DNA of 64,000 nucleotides. Source: Aphanomyces cochlioides (Eukaryota > Oomycota > Saprolegniomycetes > Saprolegniales > Verrucalvaceae). The translations under genes and the position numbers were made by a program. The stretch lies in NCBI GenBank assembly GCA_019828595.1, contig JAHQRK010000034.1, positions 434,001 through 498,000 of the forward strand, read 5' to 3'. Below, one piece after another: positions 11,549-22,418 of the stretch. The notes under the pieces were generated by a model that saw nothing but the letters and a program-made list of their open reading frames with translations, ran no database searches and was not told where the DNA came from. The stretch's first letter is position 1. Each line of letters opens with the position of its first letter.

Positions 11549-11910
11549 GGGGATCAGATGTTCAAATGCAGGGTGTATTCAAACTTTATAAATTCCAAAA
11601 AAATAGCCTATGAAAAATAATACTCTTGTTTTTCTTTACAACTTTATCTTTGATGGCCTAGGTGTTGAAAAGCACTCAATAATCGTCCTGAAGTGATGAT
11701 GTCACCTCTAACCGAGCTCTCTTTACTTCATGAACAGTGATGCGCGAAAAAGAAGGGATCCTGTGCCACCGAAAGTGCGCTATTCCTCAGAAACCGACAT
11801 TACGACGTCACATCATAATCTGGTCGTCGTCCAAGGGTGATATACCTCTTATCGTTTATACGCTGAAATTATAAAGTTTAATACACCCTGCACTTGAACT
11901 TCCGATCCAT
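11549..11910. mobile_element. MITE with about 45-bp terminal inverted repeats
   Basis: The left end GGATCAGATGTTCAAATGCA and following bases to about 11595 match the reverse complement of about 11862-11910 (which reads GGATCGGAAGTTCAAGTGCA). Both arms continue with GGGTGTATT and AAACTTTATAA. The interior has no coding potential. No convincing target duplication was seen. Confidence 0.6.
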
Positions 11911-12003
11911 TCCAGTTTTTTTCTAGAGACACAATATTTTATAAGGATTTCAGTACTGGGAAATTCAAATATATTGAATTTCTCCGTATTGAATTTGGGC
12001 GAC

Positions 12004-14482
12004 AAATCTTACCACAATCTCAAAACGAGACCTTGGAACCTTAAAAGGCATGTTATATTGCAACCTTTGAAGAAATTCACCTAAGTCACCCAAACCAATG
12101 GGAAAACTCAAAGTGGATTTTCTCGCGACCCACTTGGCCTTTTCATGCGTTTGATGGCTCGTTAGCCCCAGCTAACAGAGCTCTATGAACACACCAAGTA
12201 ACTTTATCTCATGCCGAGTCGTTCACAAAATCGACTTGACTTTATCCGTTCACCCAAAATGGCAAAACTATCGACAACTCTGGCATTGCTCTGACGATCA
12301 TTTCAGACATTCTAATGGTCATCAGGGTTGCTAGACATCCCAAGCAGACAAACGCAAGCGTTAGATTGCAAAAAAGTGCAGTGGTTCTCTCACAACAACA
12401 CTTTGAAAATTGTTACGACGTCTCCCCCTGGGGGCGAAATCTCAAAATCGAGTGCACACTTTTTGTTCGGGAAAATTGCGCCACGGTGCCTAAAAGATTC
12501 TCCCATGTCTCCTCCTCAAGATGTGCCAGTTTGCGAGTGCTCAAACCTCGCCAAACTCGCGAAACAAAATTCGAAAGGAAATTCGACCCGGTGACACCCA
12601 TTTTGAACCGGTTTCAACCCGTCACCAAAAGTGAAATTTCTCTCGACCTACTGCGTGGATTTCTACGTTTAGTGGCTTGTTATCTCAGTTGAATCGAGCT
12701 CTATGCCGACACCAACTAGCACATATTGCAGATCTATGGTTCAAAACCACGAACCCATTTTGGACTGTCACCCAAACCGGTGAAACACCAGGACAACTCG
12801 AACGCTTTCCCTACGGTCACCGAGTGACATCTAGGGGTCTAGTGGGTGGCTCCACCACTTATTACGACTAGCCAAAGCGTTAGAACGCCCTGAAACATCC
12901 TGGTTTGCTCGCAATCCTCAATCCAAAATGTCAACCGCCCCTATCCACCGGCTACAAAACCTTAAGTCGGCTACAGGTCGCAAATCATTTCCTATCGACC
13001 GGCTATGACTCTTTTCCATCCTATCATGGCTAGACGAGTGTTTTAAGCCATCAAGAGCGATGATTGAAGCCCTGGAACCTACTTGCCGTCGCCCCGACAA
13101 CTTTTGGTGAAATGGCTAAAACTCATCGGAATGGCTCCTGAACGCAAATCAACTCCGATCGCCCAACTTAGAGTTGGAGAGGCTCGAGAATGTCCTCGCG
13201 ATGGATTTGAGCTATCAAGCACCATGATAGCAGCACAGGAACCCAACTTCCGATTCCAAACCATTTTGAGCCGATAAGGCTCCAAAACGACCATCGTAGC
13301 TCATTTCAGCTACACGACTCTATATGCACCGATTAATATGGTGCATCCACCGCTAGCCTCCATTGATGGAGGACACCAAGTATGGCTATCTATCTCATAG
13401 CCGTTCGGAAGTTATGACTCCTTCAAATTTGGCCGCCGAGACGCCCGATTGGAAAAACCACTGGTTTTGGCTAGCGCTCTCCCGCTACACACTACCTATG
13501 GCGATTCTAATGGTGCGCTATCCTTCGTACGTATCGTCGCTACGATTCTGCCAAGTGGCTCCATGCACCGCGGCGCCGTTCGAAATCCAGCTCCGACGAT
13601 GCTCGCGCTCGAGACCTATCCGCGCATGGCGCATGTCAAAATGGCACCTCCCAAATATTTTACCCTTTTTTTATTATTTTTGGGAGGTTTACCCCAAAAG
13701 CCCAACCCACAAGGGATTTTCCCTCTATCTCGCCACCATCAACTCCGACGAAGACGCTCCTGAAATCAACTTTGCTTGTCATGGAACGACCGACCTCGTT
13801 GATTTTTTTGGCTGGTCAAATCGTCCAAGAACATTTTATTTTGGATGGTCTTTTCTCTCAAACCCAGCTTTTCCCATGGTTCCAGCGATTTAATTCGGCC
13901 TCCTGAGGTCGAATTAAATTGGCCACGACCTTTTTGGATTTTTTGGGCTCCTACCTCTTGCCAATTTATTTTCCTTGGGCCTGATTTTACTCTGTTTCGA
14001 CCCTTTTGTCAATTTTTGGCCTTCCTCTCCTGTCGATTTATTTATTCATGGATCGACCCCAACTCAAGCTTTTATTTACTTGGCCTTTTTCACTGCGTAC
14101 CTCCACTTGGAATTTTTATCAAGACTTTTGTATACAAATTTTCAAGTCCTCCACAGTCAACCCGAAATTGCCTCGTATCTCGCCACCACCAACTCGGATC
14201 AAGATGGTCATGAAAAGAAAGTTGCTTGTATGGCTCTTCTCTATACTGTTGAATTTTTTCACAGCCTGAATCGCCATGCAACATTTTCTTTCTGCCATGG
14301 TTCCTCCAAATTACCCCACACCCAAGTCTATTTCGGTTAAGCAACACTGGACGATTTTCCACAAGAACCTTCCAAGGTCACATTTCGCAACACATATTTA
14401 TTATGCGACCTATGAAGCCAAAATCGAAAGTCTAGTTTGCGGCCCTTTTGGGCCATATTAATTCTTTAATATACTCAGTTAA
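12004..14482. other. 2.5-kb non-coding block between 20-bp direct repeats
   Basis: The exact 20-mer CCGTATTGAATTTGGGCGAC occurs at 11984-12003 and again at 14483-14502. The enclosed block has no credible protein. It contains diverged internal direct repeats, for example about 12112-12210 versus 12640-12720 (both end in GAGCTCTATG) and about 13725-13850 versus 14170-14290 (both contain CTCGCCACCA). It may be an inserted element with a long target duplication, or decayed satellite-like DNA. Confidence 0.45.
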
Positions 14483-14657
14483 CCGTATTGAATTTGGGCG
14501 ACCCTACGCACGATCTTGCAACATGCGCGGGGTCGAAACACTCCTCGGGAAGTCCAAGGGCATGGAGAGCATCAACTTTGGTCATCGTTGAAGCATGCAC
14601 GACGCCGAGATACGGGTAAACGTCCTCTTGCAATGAAGTATGAGGCTGATCTCGTCA
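14475..14657 (-). pseudogene. Unidentified ORF fragment ending at the direct repeat
   Basis: An open minus-strand frame of about 60 codons reads SLQEDVYPYLGVVHASTMTK then VDALHALGLPEECFDPAHVA and stops at 14475. It has the look of real protein but I do not recognise the family. It runs into the 20-bp repeat (VGSPKFNTV), which suggests that a coding sequence was interrupted there. Confidence 0.35.
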
Positions 14658-15064
14658 TCTAGGTCAATCGAGTGCAGACAACTCGCGTGCCAGTAATGCC
14701 GACGCATTGTGTGGAACGCAGTTTTTATCCTTGATTGTGGTCTATTGGCGAGAGATAAGGACCCTGATGGACGTTTCTATTGTCTATACTAGCAACGACA
14801 ACGACTGATGTGTTTGCTCCGCGCTATCGCACTACGTACTCAAGGTCACAACAATGTCCTTGGTGGTGGACGAAAGATATGTTTGCAACTTGGAGCTGCA
14901 TCTGGGCGGCTATTAGCCTTTAGCCCGTAGCTCAGTCTCTCTCGAGTAGGGTTTCCTCCCTAAGATGCCGTCAGTAGGAGCGATTTGCGCTGTGGAAGGT
15001 TGGTTCCACCACGAAAGATGTTGCAACTTTGACATCGTTCCCGTCTAGATTTGGTTGACATTAC
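14658..15064. other. No recognisable gene
   Basis: Sequence outside the left arm of the palindrome; no open frame with recognisable features. Confidence 0.4.
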
Positions 15065-15777
15065 CATCACGCGCGAGCTGACGCATGGACGGAATGTCGA
15101 TAAGGATTTGGTCGATCGGTCGCTCTCGCACCGATTCGCCATAGTCGGAGAGATCAATCGTCTTGGTATCGTCGTCTGCAACTGCTGCGTCGTCGAGCTC
15201 AATGGAATGGAAGGAGCGGACCCACGCTCTCTTGTCACCGACTTGGAACTCCAACTCCGACTCGACGACGACGAAATCCCGCCTCGTGACGAGTCCATCG
15301 AGCGGACTTTTGGCTAGAACCCACTTGATCTGGATGCAGTCGTTCGGTCGATCTGGATGACGTGGCAGCACCGTGTACAAGTTGACCACGTCGACGTACG
15401 TCGTCCGGCCAACCCGCCGAGCATATTCTCGAGCTTGGTCGGTCGTGTCGTCGCGGTAGAGCTCGATGCTTTCGTCGATTTGACCCACGACTTGCACGAC
15501 GCCACAGCGTCGACCCGAGTGTCTCTCATGGGAGTGTGATCCCTTGTAGATCTTGAGCTCCGACTCGTCTTTGAGCAGTTTCCAATCGTACGGTCCTCCC
15601 GTCGTGCCGTTGACTTTCCTGAGCTACAACACAACTTGATGCCTCTCTCTCTCTGTGTGGGTGTACCAGAGATTTGACACTTTGTTCGCCAAGCGCAATG
15701 TATCGTTGGATGTCCCGTGGAGAGAGCGGAGGACACTTGAAATAGTCTGGCGGCAGCGGCACTTTGACGGTCGGCAT
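15045..15777 (-). CDS. START mini-protein lacking FYVE finger, left arm
   Basis: Mirror copy of the gene at 16767-17496. Exon 1 is 15667-15777 (MPTVKVPLPPDYFKCPPLS start), intron 15624-15666 (43 bp, GT-AG), exon 2 is 15045-15623. The protein keeps the first half of the START-like domain (YDWKLLKDESELKIYKG, TVLPRHPDRPND, IKWVLAKSPLDGLV, RDFVVVESELEF) up to HSIEL. It then jumps to an acidic C-terminal tail like that of full-length relatives (DDTKTIDLSDY, IDIPSMRQL). About 200 residues, the rest of START and the whole zinc finger, are missing without loss of frame. The last residues differ from the other arm because the stop lies outside the palindrome. Expression is unknown. Confidence 0.65.
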
Positions 15778-17479
15778 GTCGATTTGAAAAATGACCAAAC
15801 TGCTGCTACACTGGAGAGACACACGTCGCACCACCTCTCGTTGTCCACAAGCGTCTAAAAGTTGTCCGCCGCATGGAACACCAACAAATCCTCCTCCTCA
15901 GTCGCTCTAGAAGTACGACCGTGGCGTCCGCGACGAGTGGAACGGCAGATCGCACTCCTGGCGACATGGTATACCAGTTTCGACGGGCGGCAACCAAGAG
16001 TTCCATTACTTGCAATTCCAACGCGCCACCCAATTGCTCCACATTGTACACGATGCTCGAACTTGAAGCGACCAGCAGCGCCACTCGACTTTGTCCTCTT
16101 GCGTGAGCTAATGGTCCTCAGCTACGGCTGGGTTTCTCTCTCCAATCTTTCGCTGTCGGCGCACCTCGAAAAATCTCCAATCGATCCCGAGATGCGGACG
16201 GTCCAATGTCCGTCCAAGCGCGGCATGGAAATGTTGCTACGTGGTCGATCTATCCCTTGCACACAGTTTGATCGATCGTTCTCGTAAGGGATAGATCGAC
16301 CACGTAGCAACATTTCCATGCCGCGCTTGGACGGACATTGGACCGTCCGCATCTCGGGATCGATTGGAGATTTTTCGAGGTGCGCCGACAGCGAAAGATT
16401 GGAGAGAGAAACCCAGCCGTAGCTGAGGACCATTAGCTCACGCAAGAGGACAAAGTCGAGTGGCGCTGCTGGTCGCTTCAAGTTCGAGCATCGTGTACAA
16501 TGTGGAGCAATTGGGTGGCGCGTTGGAATTGCAAGTAATGGAACTCTTGGTTGCCGCCCGTCGAAACTGGTATACCATGTCGCCAGGAGTGCGATCTGCC
16601 GTTCCACTCGTCGCGGACGCCACGGTCGTACTTCTAGAGCGACTGAGGAGGAGGATTTGTTGGTGTTCCATGCGGCGGACAACTTTTAGACGCTTGTGGA
16701 CAACGAGAGGTGGTGCGACGTGTGTCTCTCCAGTGTAGCAGCAGTTTGGTCATTTTTCAAATCGACATGCCGACCGTCAAAGTGCCGCTGCCGCCAGACT
16801 ATTTCAAGTGTCCTCCGCTCTCTCCACGGGACATCCAACGATACATTGCGCTTGGCGAACAAAGTGTCAAATCTCTGGTACACCCACACAGAGAGAGAGA
16901 GGCATCAAGTTGTGTTGTAGCTCAGGAAAGTCAACGGCACGACGGGAGGACCGTACGATTGGAAACTGCTCAAAGACGAGTCGGAGCTCAAGATCTACAA
17001 GGGATCACACTCCCATGAGAGACACTCGGGTCGACGCTGTGGCGTCGTGCAAGTCGTGGGTCAAATCGACGAAAGCATCGAGCTCTACCGCGACGACACG
17101 ACCGACCAAGCTCGAGAATATGCTCGGCGGGTTGGCCGGACGACGTACGTCGACGTGGTCAACTTGTACACGGTGCTGCCACGTCATCCAGATCGACCGA
17201 ACGACTGCATCCAGATCAAGTGGGTTCTAGCCAAAAGTCCGCTCGATGGACTCGTCACGAGGCGGGATTTCGTCGTCGTCGAGTCGGAGTTGGAGTTCCA
17301 AGTCGGTGACAAGAGAGCGTGGGTCCGCTCCTTCCATTCCATTGAGCTCGACGACGCAGCAGTTGCAGACGACGATACCAAGACGATTGATCTCTCCGAC
17401 TATGGCGAATCGGTGCGAGAGCGACCGATCGACCAAATCCTTATCGACATTCCGTCCATGCGTCAGCTCGCCCGTGATG
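15065..17479. repeat. Near-perfect 1.2-kb inverted duplication (palindrome)
   Basis: Left arm 15065-16258 and right arm 16286-17479 (each 1194 bp) are reverse complements: any position x pairs with 32544 minus x. A 27-bp spacer (16259-16285) separates them. I found one mismatch near the outer edge (15072/17472) and none where I compared translations. Beyond 15065 and 17479 the flanks differ. Each arm contains one START mini-gene reading outwards plus about 490 bp of upstream sequence. Confidence 0.93.
15778..16766. other. Palindromic intergenic region between mini-genes
   Basis: The divergent mini-genes share this inverted-repeat region, so each has an identical upstream sequence. It holds mirrored open frames: plus 16460-16738 (92 codons, MALLVASSSSIVYNVEQLGG onwards) and its minus twin at 15806-16084. 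The translation is hydrophobic and helical-looking but I do not recognise it. It could be a remnant of an upstream gene or chance. Confidence 0.45.
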
Positions 17480-17496
17480 CGCGCTTCAAGTGTTGA
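16767..17496 (+). CDS. START mini-protein lacking FYVE finger, right arm
   Basis: Exon 1 16767-16877 (37 codons), intron 16878-16920 (43 bp, gtacac...ttgtag, phase 0, same position as in full-length relatives), exon 2 16921-17496; predicted 228 aa. It has the family N-terminus PLPPDYFKCPPLSPRDIQRY, the first half of the START-like fold to HSIEL (about 17355), then an in-frame internal deletion joining to the C-terminal tail. Without the second half of START it may not form a full lipid pocket. Alternatives: a degenerate pseudogene with a fortuitously preserved frame, or a functional short isoform gene. Confidence 0.65.
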
Positions 17497-18625
17497 TGTT
17501 TGTGTCTCCGAGCTAGTGGTTTACCGTCAAGTACATTTTTCTTTACACTTTACCATTTTGACACTTTACCAGTGGACGGTACAGAGAGGTAAACTAAGGT
17601 CGACGACACACACAATGGGCTTGCGCCACCACTGGCGATTGCTATCATGACATCAATCGTGTCAAGCTTTATCTGATCTTTCTTCAAATTCATGTCTAAT
17701 TTCAGACGTTATGTGCTTTTGGAATGATGAAGTCTATTCCAAGCTAATCGTAATCTTTCGTCTGTGTCTACACCCGTTCAGTCCGATCGAATCGTGGCGG
17801 ACGATGCAATCTTCTTTCGAACCAACCTTCCACGTGCAAATCCACCACAGCGCAACCAGTTCATATTGACGGGGTCGTCGTTGGCACCACGAAGGTGCAT
17901 AGGGAGGCCCAACTTGGCAGTTTACCAGTCGGCACGTTTCTTTATGTATAGTTGTACACTTTTACTTTACGTTCACTTTACATGCTTAGTATAAGCTTTC
18001 AAGTGTGTTGTGATTCAAGGACTTTCTATCGCCAAATGGAAGGATCAACGTATCGAATTTCTACTTGGCGGCACATCTCAAACCCGATCACGGCCAGTGC
18101 GCCGATCGTACGAATAACGCTGTTGAGGAAGCAAGGTGTAAAGTGGTAAAGAAGAATCGGGAAAAACCTTTAAAAACCTAAAAACCTAAAAAACCTTTCA
18201 TGATGTATTAGAAGACATTGAGACTACAGTACGCACAGCTGGACCGACGTTGTTTCTTGCCACAGATCGATGCCATGTATCCCTTGACCAAAGGCAGAGG
18301 TGGTTACTGACCACAGACAAGCGAACCCAAGGGCTGACGCATGTCTTTTCTTCCCCCCGCTCCACCATCCAACATTTCAAATGCGATCGCTAGTCACTCA
18401 GCAAGGCGCACGGTGACGTCGTGATCCTTCGTGCACCCACGAGTACGCCGACACGTGTCACAAATGTGGCATTCAATGGCCTTAACTCCAGAAAGTTGTC
18501 AAACACAGTGCGACAAATGACGTGACATCCGACGCTGCTTTCGATTTGCCCATATCACCAGACTACATGGACGATCTGCTTGGACGATTCAACTGCATAT
18601 TTCAATTTCGCCATCGAGGTGAGAG
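17497..18625. other. Non-coding; TTTACCGTCAAGT motif and first AACCTA repeat
   Basis: No gene. GTTTACCGTCAAGTACA-like sequence occurs at about 17519-17534 and recurs at about 20224 and, reversed, at about 54551, each near CACTTTACC-like sequence, which suggests a shared transposon end. A run of AAAAACCTA units lies at about 18163-18198 (see the AACCTA family). Confidence 0.4.
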
Positions 18626-19843
18626 ATGCCGTCCGATGGCCACCTCCCGACAAACTACTTTGACTGTCCGCCGCTCTCGCAGCGGGAGAAGAACCGATTT
18701 GTCGAGATTGGCCGACAGAGCATGCGCACGCTGGTGAACAAAGCCAAGCTGAAAGGAGGCACGTACGACTGGAAACTCCTCAAGGACGAAGCGGAGCTCA
18801 AGATCTACAAAGGACGCAGTCACGGCTCGTCCGACGGCTCGGTGCTCCACTGCGGTGTGATGGAAATGGTCGCCGAGCTCGAGGAAAACATGGAATTGCA
18901 CCGCTATGACACGACCGAACAAGCGCGGGAGTACGTCCGACGGTTTGTTGGCTCCTACGCCGATGTGATCACGCTGGACACGCCGCTCCCGCGCCATCCA
19001 GATCGACCGTACGACTGCATCAAGCTCCACTGGTTTCTTGCCAAGAGCCCGCTCGATGGTCTCATCTCCAGGCGGGACTTTGTCGTCCTCGAGTCGGACA
19101 TGGAAACCCAAATCGACGGCAAGAGAGCGTGGGTCCGTTCGTACCATTCCGTCGAGCTGGACGCCATCCCGGACATGCGCAAGGAGCTCAACTGTATCCG
19201 TGGCTACATGTACGACACGGGCTTTGTCGTCGTGGAATCCGACCGACCGGGCTATCTCAGCATGACGTACTTGTCCGATGTCGACATCAAAGGCAACGTG
19301 CCGACGTGGGCGCATGACTATTCGCTCAAGTTTTATCTACGATCCATGAATCAAATCGATCGCTGCATGCGTGAGAATCGCTTGAGTCGCACGCCATTCC
19401 TAACCAGAGAGCAGCTCTGTCCGCTCTATTTACGCAGCAGTTGCGCGCTGTGCCGACGCAAGTTTGGTCCACTGCGCAAGAAGACCAATTGCCAAAAGTG
19501 CGGCGAGGTCGTCTGCCGCGCTTGCAATCGTCTCTGGAACGTCACCTTGAACGGCCTCGACACCAAAGTACAAGCTTGCGTCACGTGCTCGCTCAGCAGC
19601 ACGGCAGGCCCCAAGTTGAAGGCGAATGGTCAATATTTCGCCAGCACCAGGTCCCTCCAGTCGGCGCATCTGTCGTCGAATACAGGATGGTCGATGGACA
19701 CGGACTTTGCAGCCCAGAGCGACAGCATGCCCATCGACCTGTCGAGCGTATTCGACTCTTCTCGTGCCCCCCAAACAATTATCTTTGACATTTTCTCCAG
19801 TGACCGGTCGTCGTCGCTCTCTAGTCGTCAAGTTCGATATTGA
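18626..19843 (+). CDS. START-FYVE-like protein, intronless copy 1
   Basis: A 405-aa open frame starting MPSDGHLPTNYFDCPPLS. Residues about 45-265 form the START-like lipid-binding domain (YDWKLLKDEAELKIYKG, VLHCGVMEMVAELEE, LPRHPDRPYDCIKLHWFLAK, DGKRAWVRSYHSVEL, VVVESDRPGYLSMTYL, VPTWAHDYSLKF). A linker RENRLSRTPF follows, then a FYVE-like finger at about 272-325 with eight Cys (CALCRRKF, NCQKCGEVVC, RACN, ACVTC). The canonical R(R/K)HHCR motif is replaced by RKKTNCQKCG, so PI3P binding is doubtful. A low-complexity tail follows. The START-coding half is nearly identical to 33507-34745 while the 3' third differs. It lacks the intron seen at the TL/KAKL junction of relatives. Lipid ligand unknown; expected cytosolic or membrane-associated. 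Confidence 0.85.
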   Translation: MPSDGHLPTNYFDCPPLSQREKNRFVEIGRQSMRTLVNKAKLKGGTYDWKLLKDEAELKIYKGRSHGSSDGSVLHCGVMEMVAELEENMELHRYDTTEQAREYVRRFVGSYADVITLDTPLPRHPDRPYDCIKLHWFLAKSPLDGLISRRDFVVLESDMETQIDGKRAWVRSYHSVELDAIPDMRKELNCIRGYMYDTGFVVVESDRPGYLSMTYLSDVDIKGNVPTWAHDYSLKFYLRSMNQIDRCMRENRLSRTPFLTREQLCPLYLRSSCALCRRKFGPLRKKTNCQKCGEVVCRACNRLWNVTLNGLDTKVQACVTCSLSSTAGPKLKANGQYFASTRSLQSAHLSSNTGWSMDTDFAAQSDSMPIDLSSVFDSSRAPQTIIFDIFSSDRSSSLSSRQVRY

Positions 19844-20400
19844 CTCTATGAAATCCAAGCAGTTTATGTGTTTGTTTCGCTGTCGACCTTGCAAGCTCTT
19901 CATGCAACTGACCTTCTTCCGACCCAAAAGCATGTGGCATACGCTTACAATGTTCAGCACAGAATTCATGGCCATGCGCGCACCCAAAAGCTGCCTAGAG
20001 CAGTCACGACAGCAGCATTCCCAGCTAGGAATTCCGGACTGAACGTTGCCGGCGTCTTGAACTTGCACACAGTGCTGCCACGTCATCCAGACCCACTGTT
20101 TATGCGATTTCAACCTCCCAGTAGGTTGTGGTTGACTGCTCATGACTGACTTGTCTCTGATTGGCTGAAATAGTAAATAACGAGTTTTGATTGGCTAAAA
20201 TTGCAGAAAGTACATTTCAGTGTCGTTTACCGTCAAGTAGACACTTAATAGTTACTTCAAGTATTTTAATACTTGAATATATTGTCCATTTGGTGAAATT
20301 TTCCGGATCGTGTTTGGTTCGACAAACCGGTCTCAAACCTCGCCATAACGTTTGATTGGTTAAATTTTGAGTCCACACATATACGACCCCGGCAGATCGA
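19844..20400. other. Gap with START relic at 20045-20096
   Basis: A plus-strand remnant VLNLHTVLPRHPD is readable at about 20051-20091, a fragment of the START family. Upstream at 19980 is a CGCACCCAAAAGCTGCC sequence that recurs at 23918, 24227 and 31135. TTTACCGTCAAGT at about 20225 may mark an end of the following Tc1-like element. Confidence 0.5.
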
Positions 20401-21486
20401 ATGAGCGCCATCGAGTCGGCAGTCTCCCGTCATGCTACTTCCAACACAGTCATGCATTGCCTATACGGGTACTTCTTCTTGGGTATCAAGAAGACTCAGC
20501 TGGCCACGATCTATCACAAAGACGAGAAGACCATCGCAAACTGGATCCAGCGATACCTCGACACTGGCACACACAGTCGCAAGAAGTCGACGCCATCCCT
20601 GCGGCTCTTCACGCAACGCGAAAAAGACTGGATTATTGCATATTATGACACAAACCCATTAGCCTTCTTGGACGAAGCAAAGTGTGCGTTTCAGCGCATG
20701 TTTCAAAAGTCGATCAGCATTTCGTATGTATGGACGATCATCCACGAGTACGGGATGACATGGAAAGTGTTGGAGAGGCGAGCGATTCAAATCAATCAAC
20801 AAGATATCATCCGCTTTGTGACAGAGATTGACAGCATTTGTTGGAGTCAACGCAATATTGTCTTTCTCGACGAAATCAGCTTTGACAACCAGTGGCATGT
20901 TGCGTAAGCGTGGTTATGTGTTGCGTGGAGAAAAAATTGTCTATCGAGGAGAATTCAACCGCGAGCCACGTGTTTCCCTTTTGTGTTTTATTGGTGCCGA
21001 TGGATTGCTAGACTACTACGACACAGAAGGCACTTTTGACCGCGAGACATTTGTTCGATGCTGCAGCATGTTTGCTAGATCTGGCCGTGTTGCTATATAT
21101 CCCGGTGGAAACTCCAATTGGGTATTGGATTGTGCTAAAATTCATTGCCATGCGGAGATTGTGCTCTACCTCAGACAAATCGGCATTGTTCCAATCTTCT
21201 TACCTGCCTACTGTCCTTTTACAATCCCACCGAGTTCTTCTTTGGCAACATCAAGATGTCATTCCAGAGAAACTACGCCGAGTGTCGAACCGAACAAAAC
21301 TTAATTTTGTTTGTTGTCGAGATCATGAGAAAGTTCAAACAGTTCGACATGTCAAGAGTCTTCGAGCACTGCGGTTGGCTTCACACAGGCCGCTTTGATC
21401 CATGCAAAGGACTGCAAAGCTCTAAAGTCCGCCTTGGTGATGTTGCGATTGATGCCAGTGATTTAGGATTTCATGGCAATGAATAA
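20401..21486 (+). pseudogene. Tc1/IS630-like DDE transposase with two frameshifts
   Basis: The N-terminal frame (20401 to about 20900) has an HTH (IKKTQLATIYHKDEKTIANW), a second HTH-like part and the first catalytic Asp in IVFLDEISFDN. A shift of one base near 20890 moves to the second frame (MLRKRGYVLRGEKIVYRGEF, then the second Asp in WVLDCAKIHCH). A further shift near 21220 moves to the third frame (YNPTEFFFGNIKM, carrying the catalytic Glu) that ends at 21486. The motif order and the LRKRGY block fit Tc1/IS630-type transposases of fungi and oomycetes. Both shifts are single-base events, so it is a young pseudogene or a sequence with errors. A convergent accessory ORF follows 57 bp downstream. 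Confidence 0.8.
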
Positions 21487-21542
21487 TCCAGAAAGGAGCA
21501 ACAGTCATCAAATCAATTCTTATCATTTCATTTAGAAACGAT

Positions 21543-22418
21543 TCATTGATTGTCATCAAGGGAAAAGTCATGATCCATGTCCAGTACATTTTCAATGTCG
21601 TTCAATCCATTGGATGTGATTTCTCTGTCTGGAATCGGAGCGAGGTCTTGTTCCATTGACACAAGAATTTCTCTCTTTTTGAGGAGGCCTTCTTGAAACA
21701 TCTTTAAACGCCGCACAACAATATCAACAGCGCCCGATAAATCGCCAAGCTCGGTCAGTGATGCATCCACATTATCCAAGGCTGTTCGAATTTGACGGTT
21801 AAAATTCTCCATACCGACTTCGTGCTCGGACGACCTTGGCCTGAGACGTGCAAGGACGTGTGGCGGTGGTCCTTGATCGACTCGTGACTCCCACAACATC
21901 AACGGTGGCTTCACCACATGCGTTGCCCAAAGCCGCCAAATCGGATTGTCGCCTTGCCAAGTAGCATCCCATTTAGCACGCAACTTCGCCATATACTCTT
22001 GAATCGTTGCTTCGCTTGGAGCACCTGATCGATCTTGATATCGTGGGGCTACACATGCTGTCGTGAACTCGACGAGCTGATCTTTCGTTGCAAGTTCGTT
22101 TCAATACTTGTAAGTTGAGAGCGAAATATGAGAACCGTGCATCGCGACAAGCCACTCATTCATTTTTGATTCTTGCTCAATCTTCTTGGTGTGGCTTCCA
22201 TAGCGCATGGCAAAGATTCGTGAGAAATGCGACTCGTTGACTTGCTCGTCTAAGACATACCATGTGCCTTCATCGTTTCGGTCGGCGATTCCAAGGCATT
22301 TCGAGCCAAACTTGGAAAATATCTTTGCCCTTATGTCAGTCCATGATGACCTACCGCAGATATACGTCGTCAGTTTCACAGCTGAAGTGTTTCTTTGTCC
22401 AACGGTGTCCTTAACCAA
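21543..22418 (-). pseudogene. Accessory ORF convergent with Tc1-like transposase
   Basis: One minus-strand frame runs from about 22418 (VKDTVGQRNTSAVKLTTYIC) to 21543, broken only by TGA at 22101-22103. After the stop it continues as NELATKDQLVEFTTACVAPR, then IWRLWATHVVKPPLMLW and an acidic, helical C-terminus. About 290 residues in all. The start codon is unclear: the frame may extend to about 22460 (SEIILEPLVKD), and a neighbouring frame with ATG at 22542 would need a shift. I do not recognise the domain. Tail-to-tail placement beside the transposase, ending 57 bp away, suggests that it is the second gene of the same transposon. Confidence 0.5.

Noticed and set aside
15806..16084. Separate gene in the palindrome centre (92 codons, mirrored)
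   Set aside because: Translation looks helical, but it is unrecognised, has no paralogue in the window and the opposite frame is also open; noted under the intergenic region instead.
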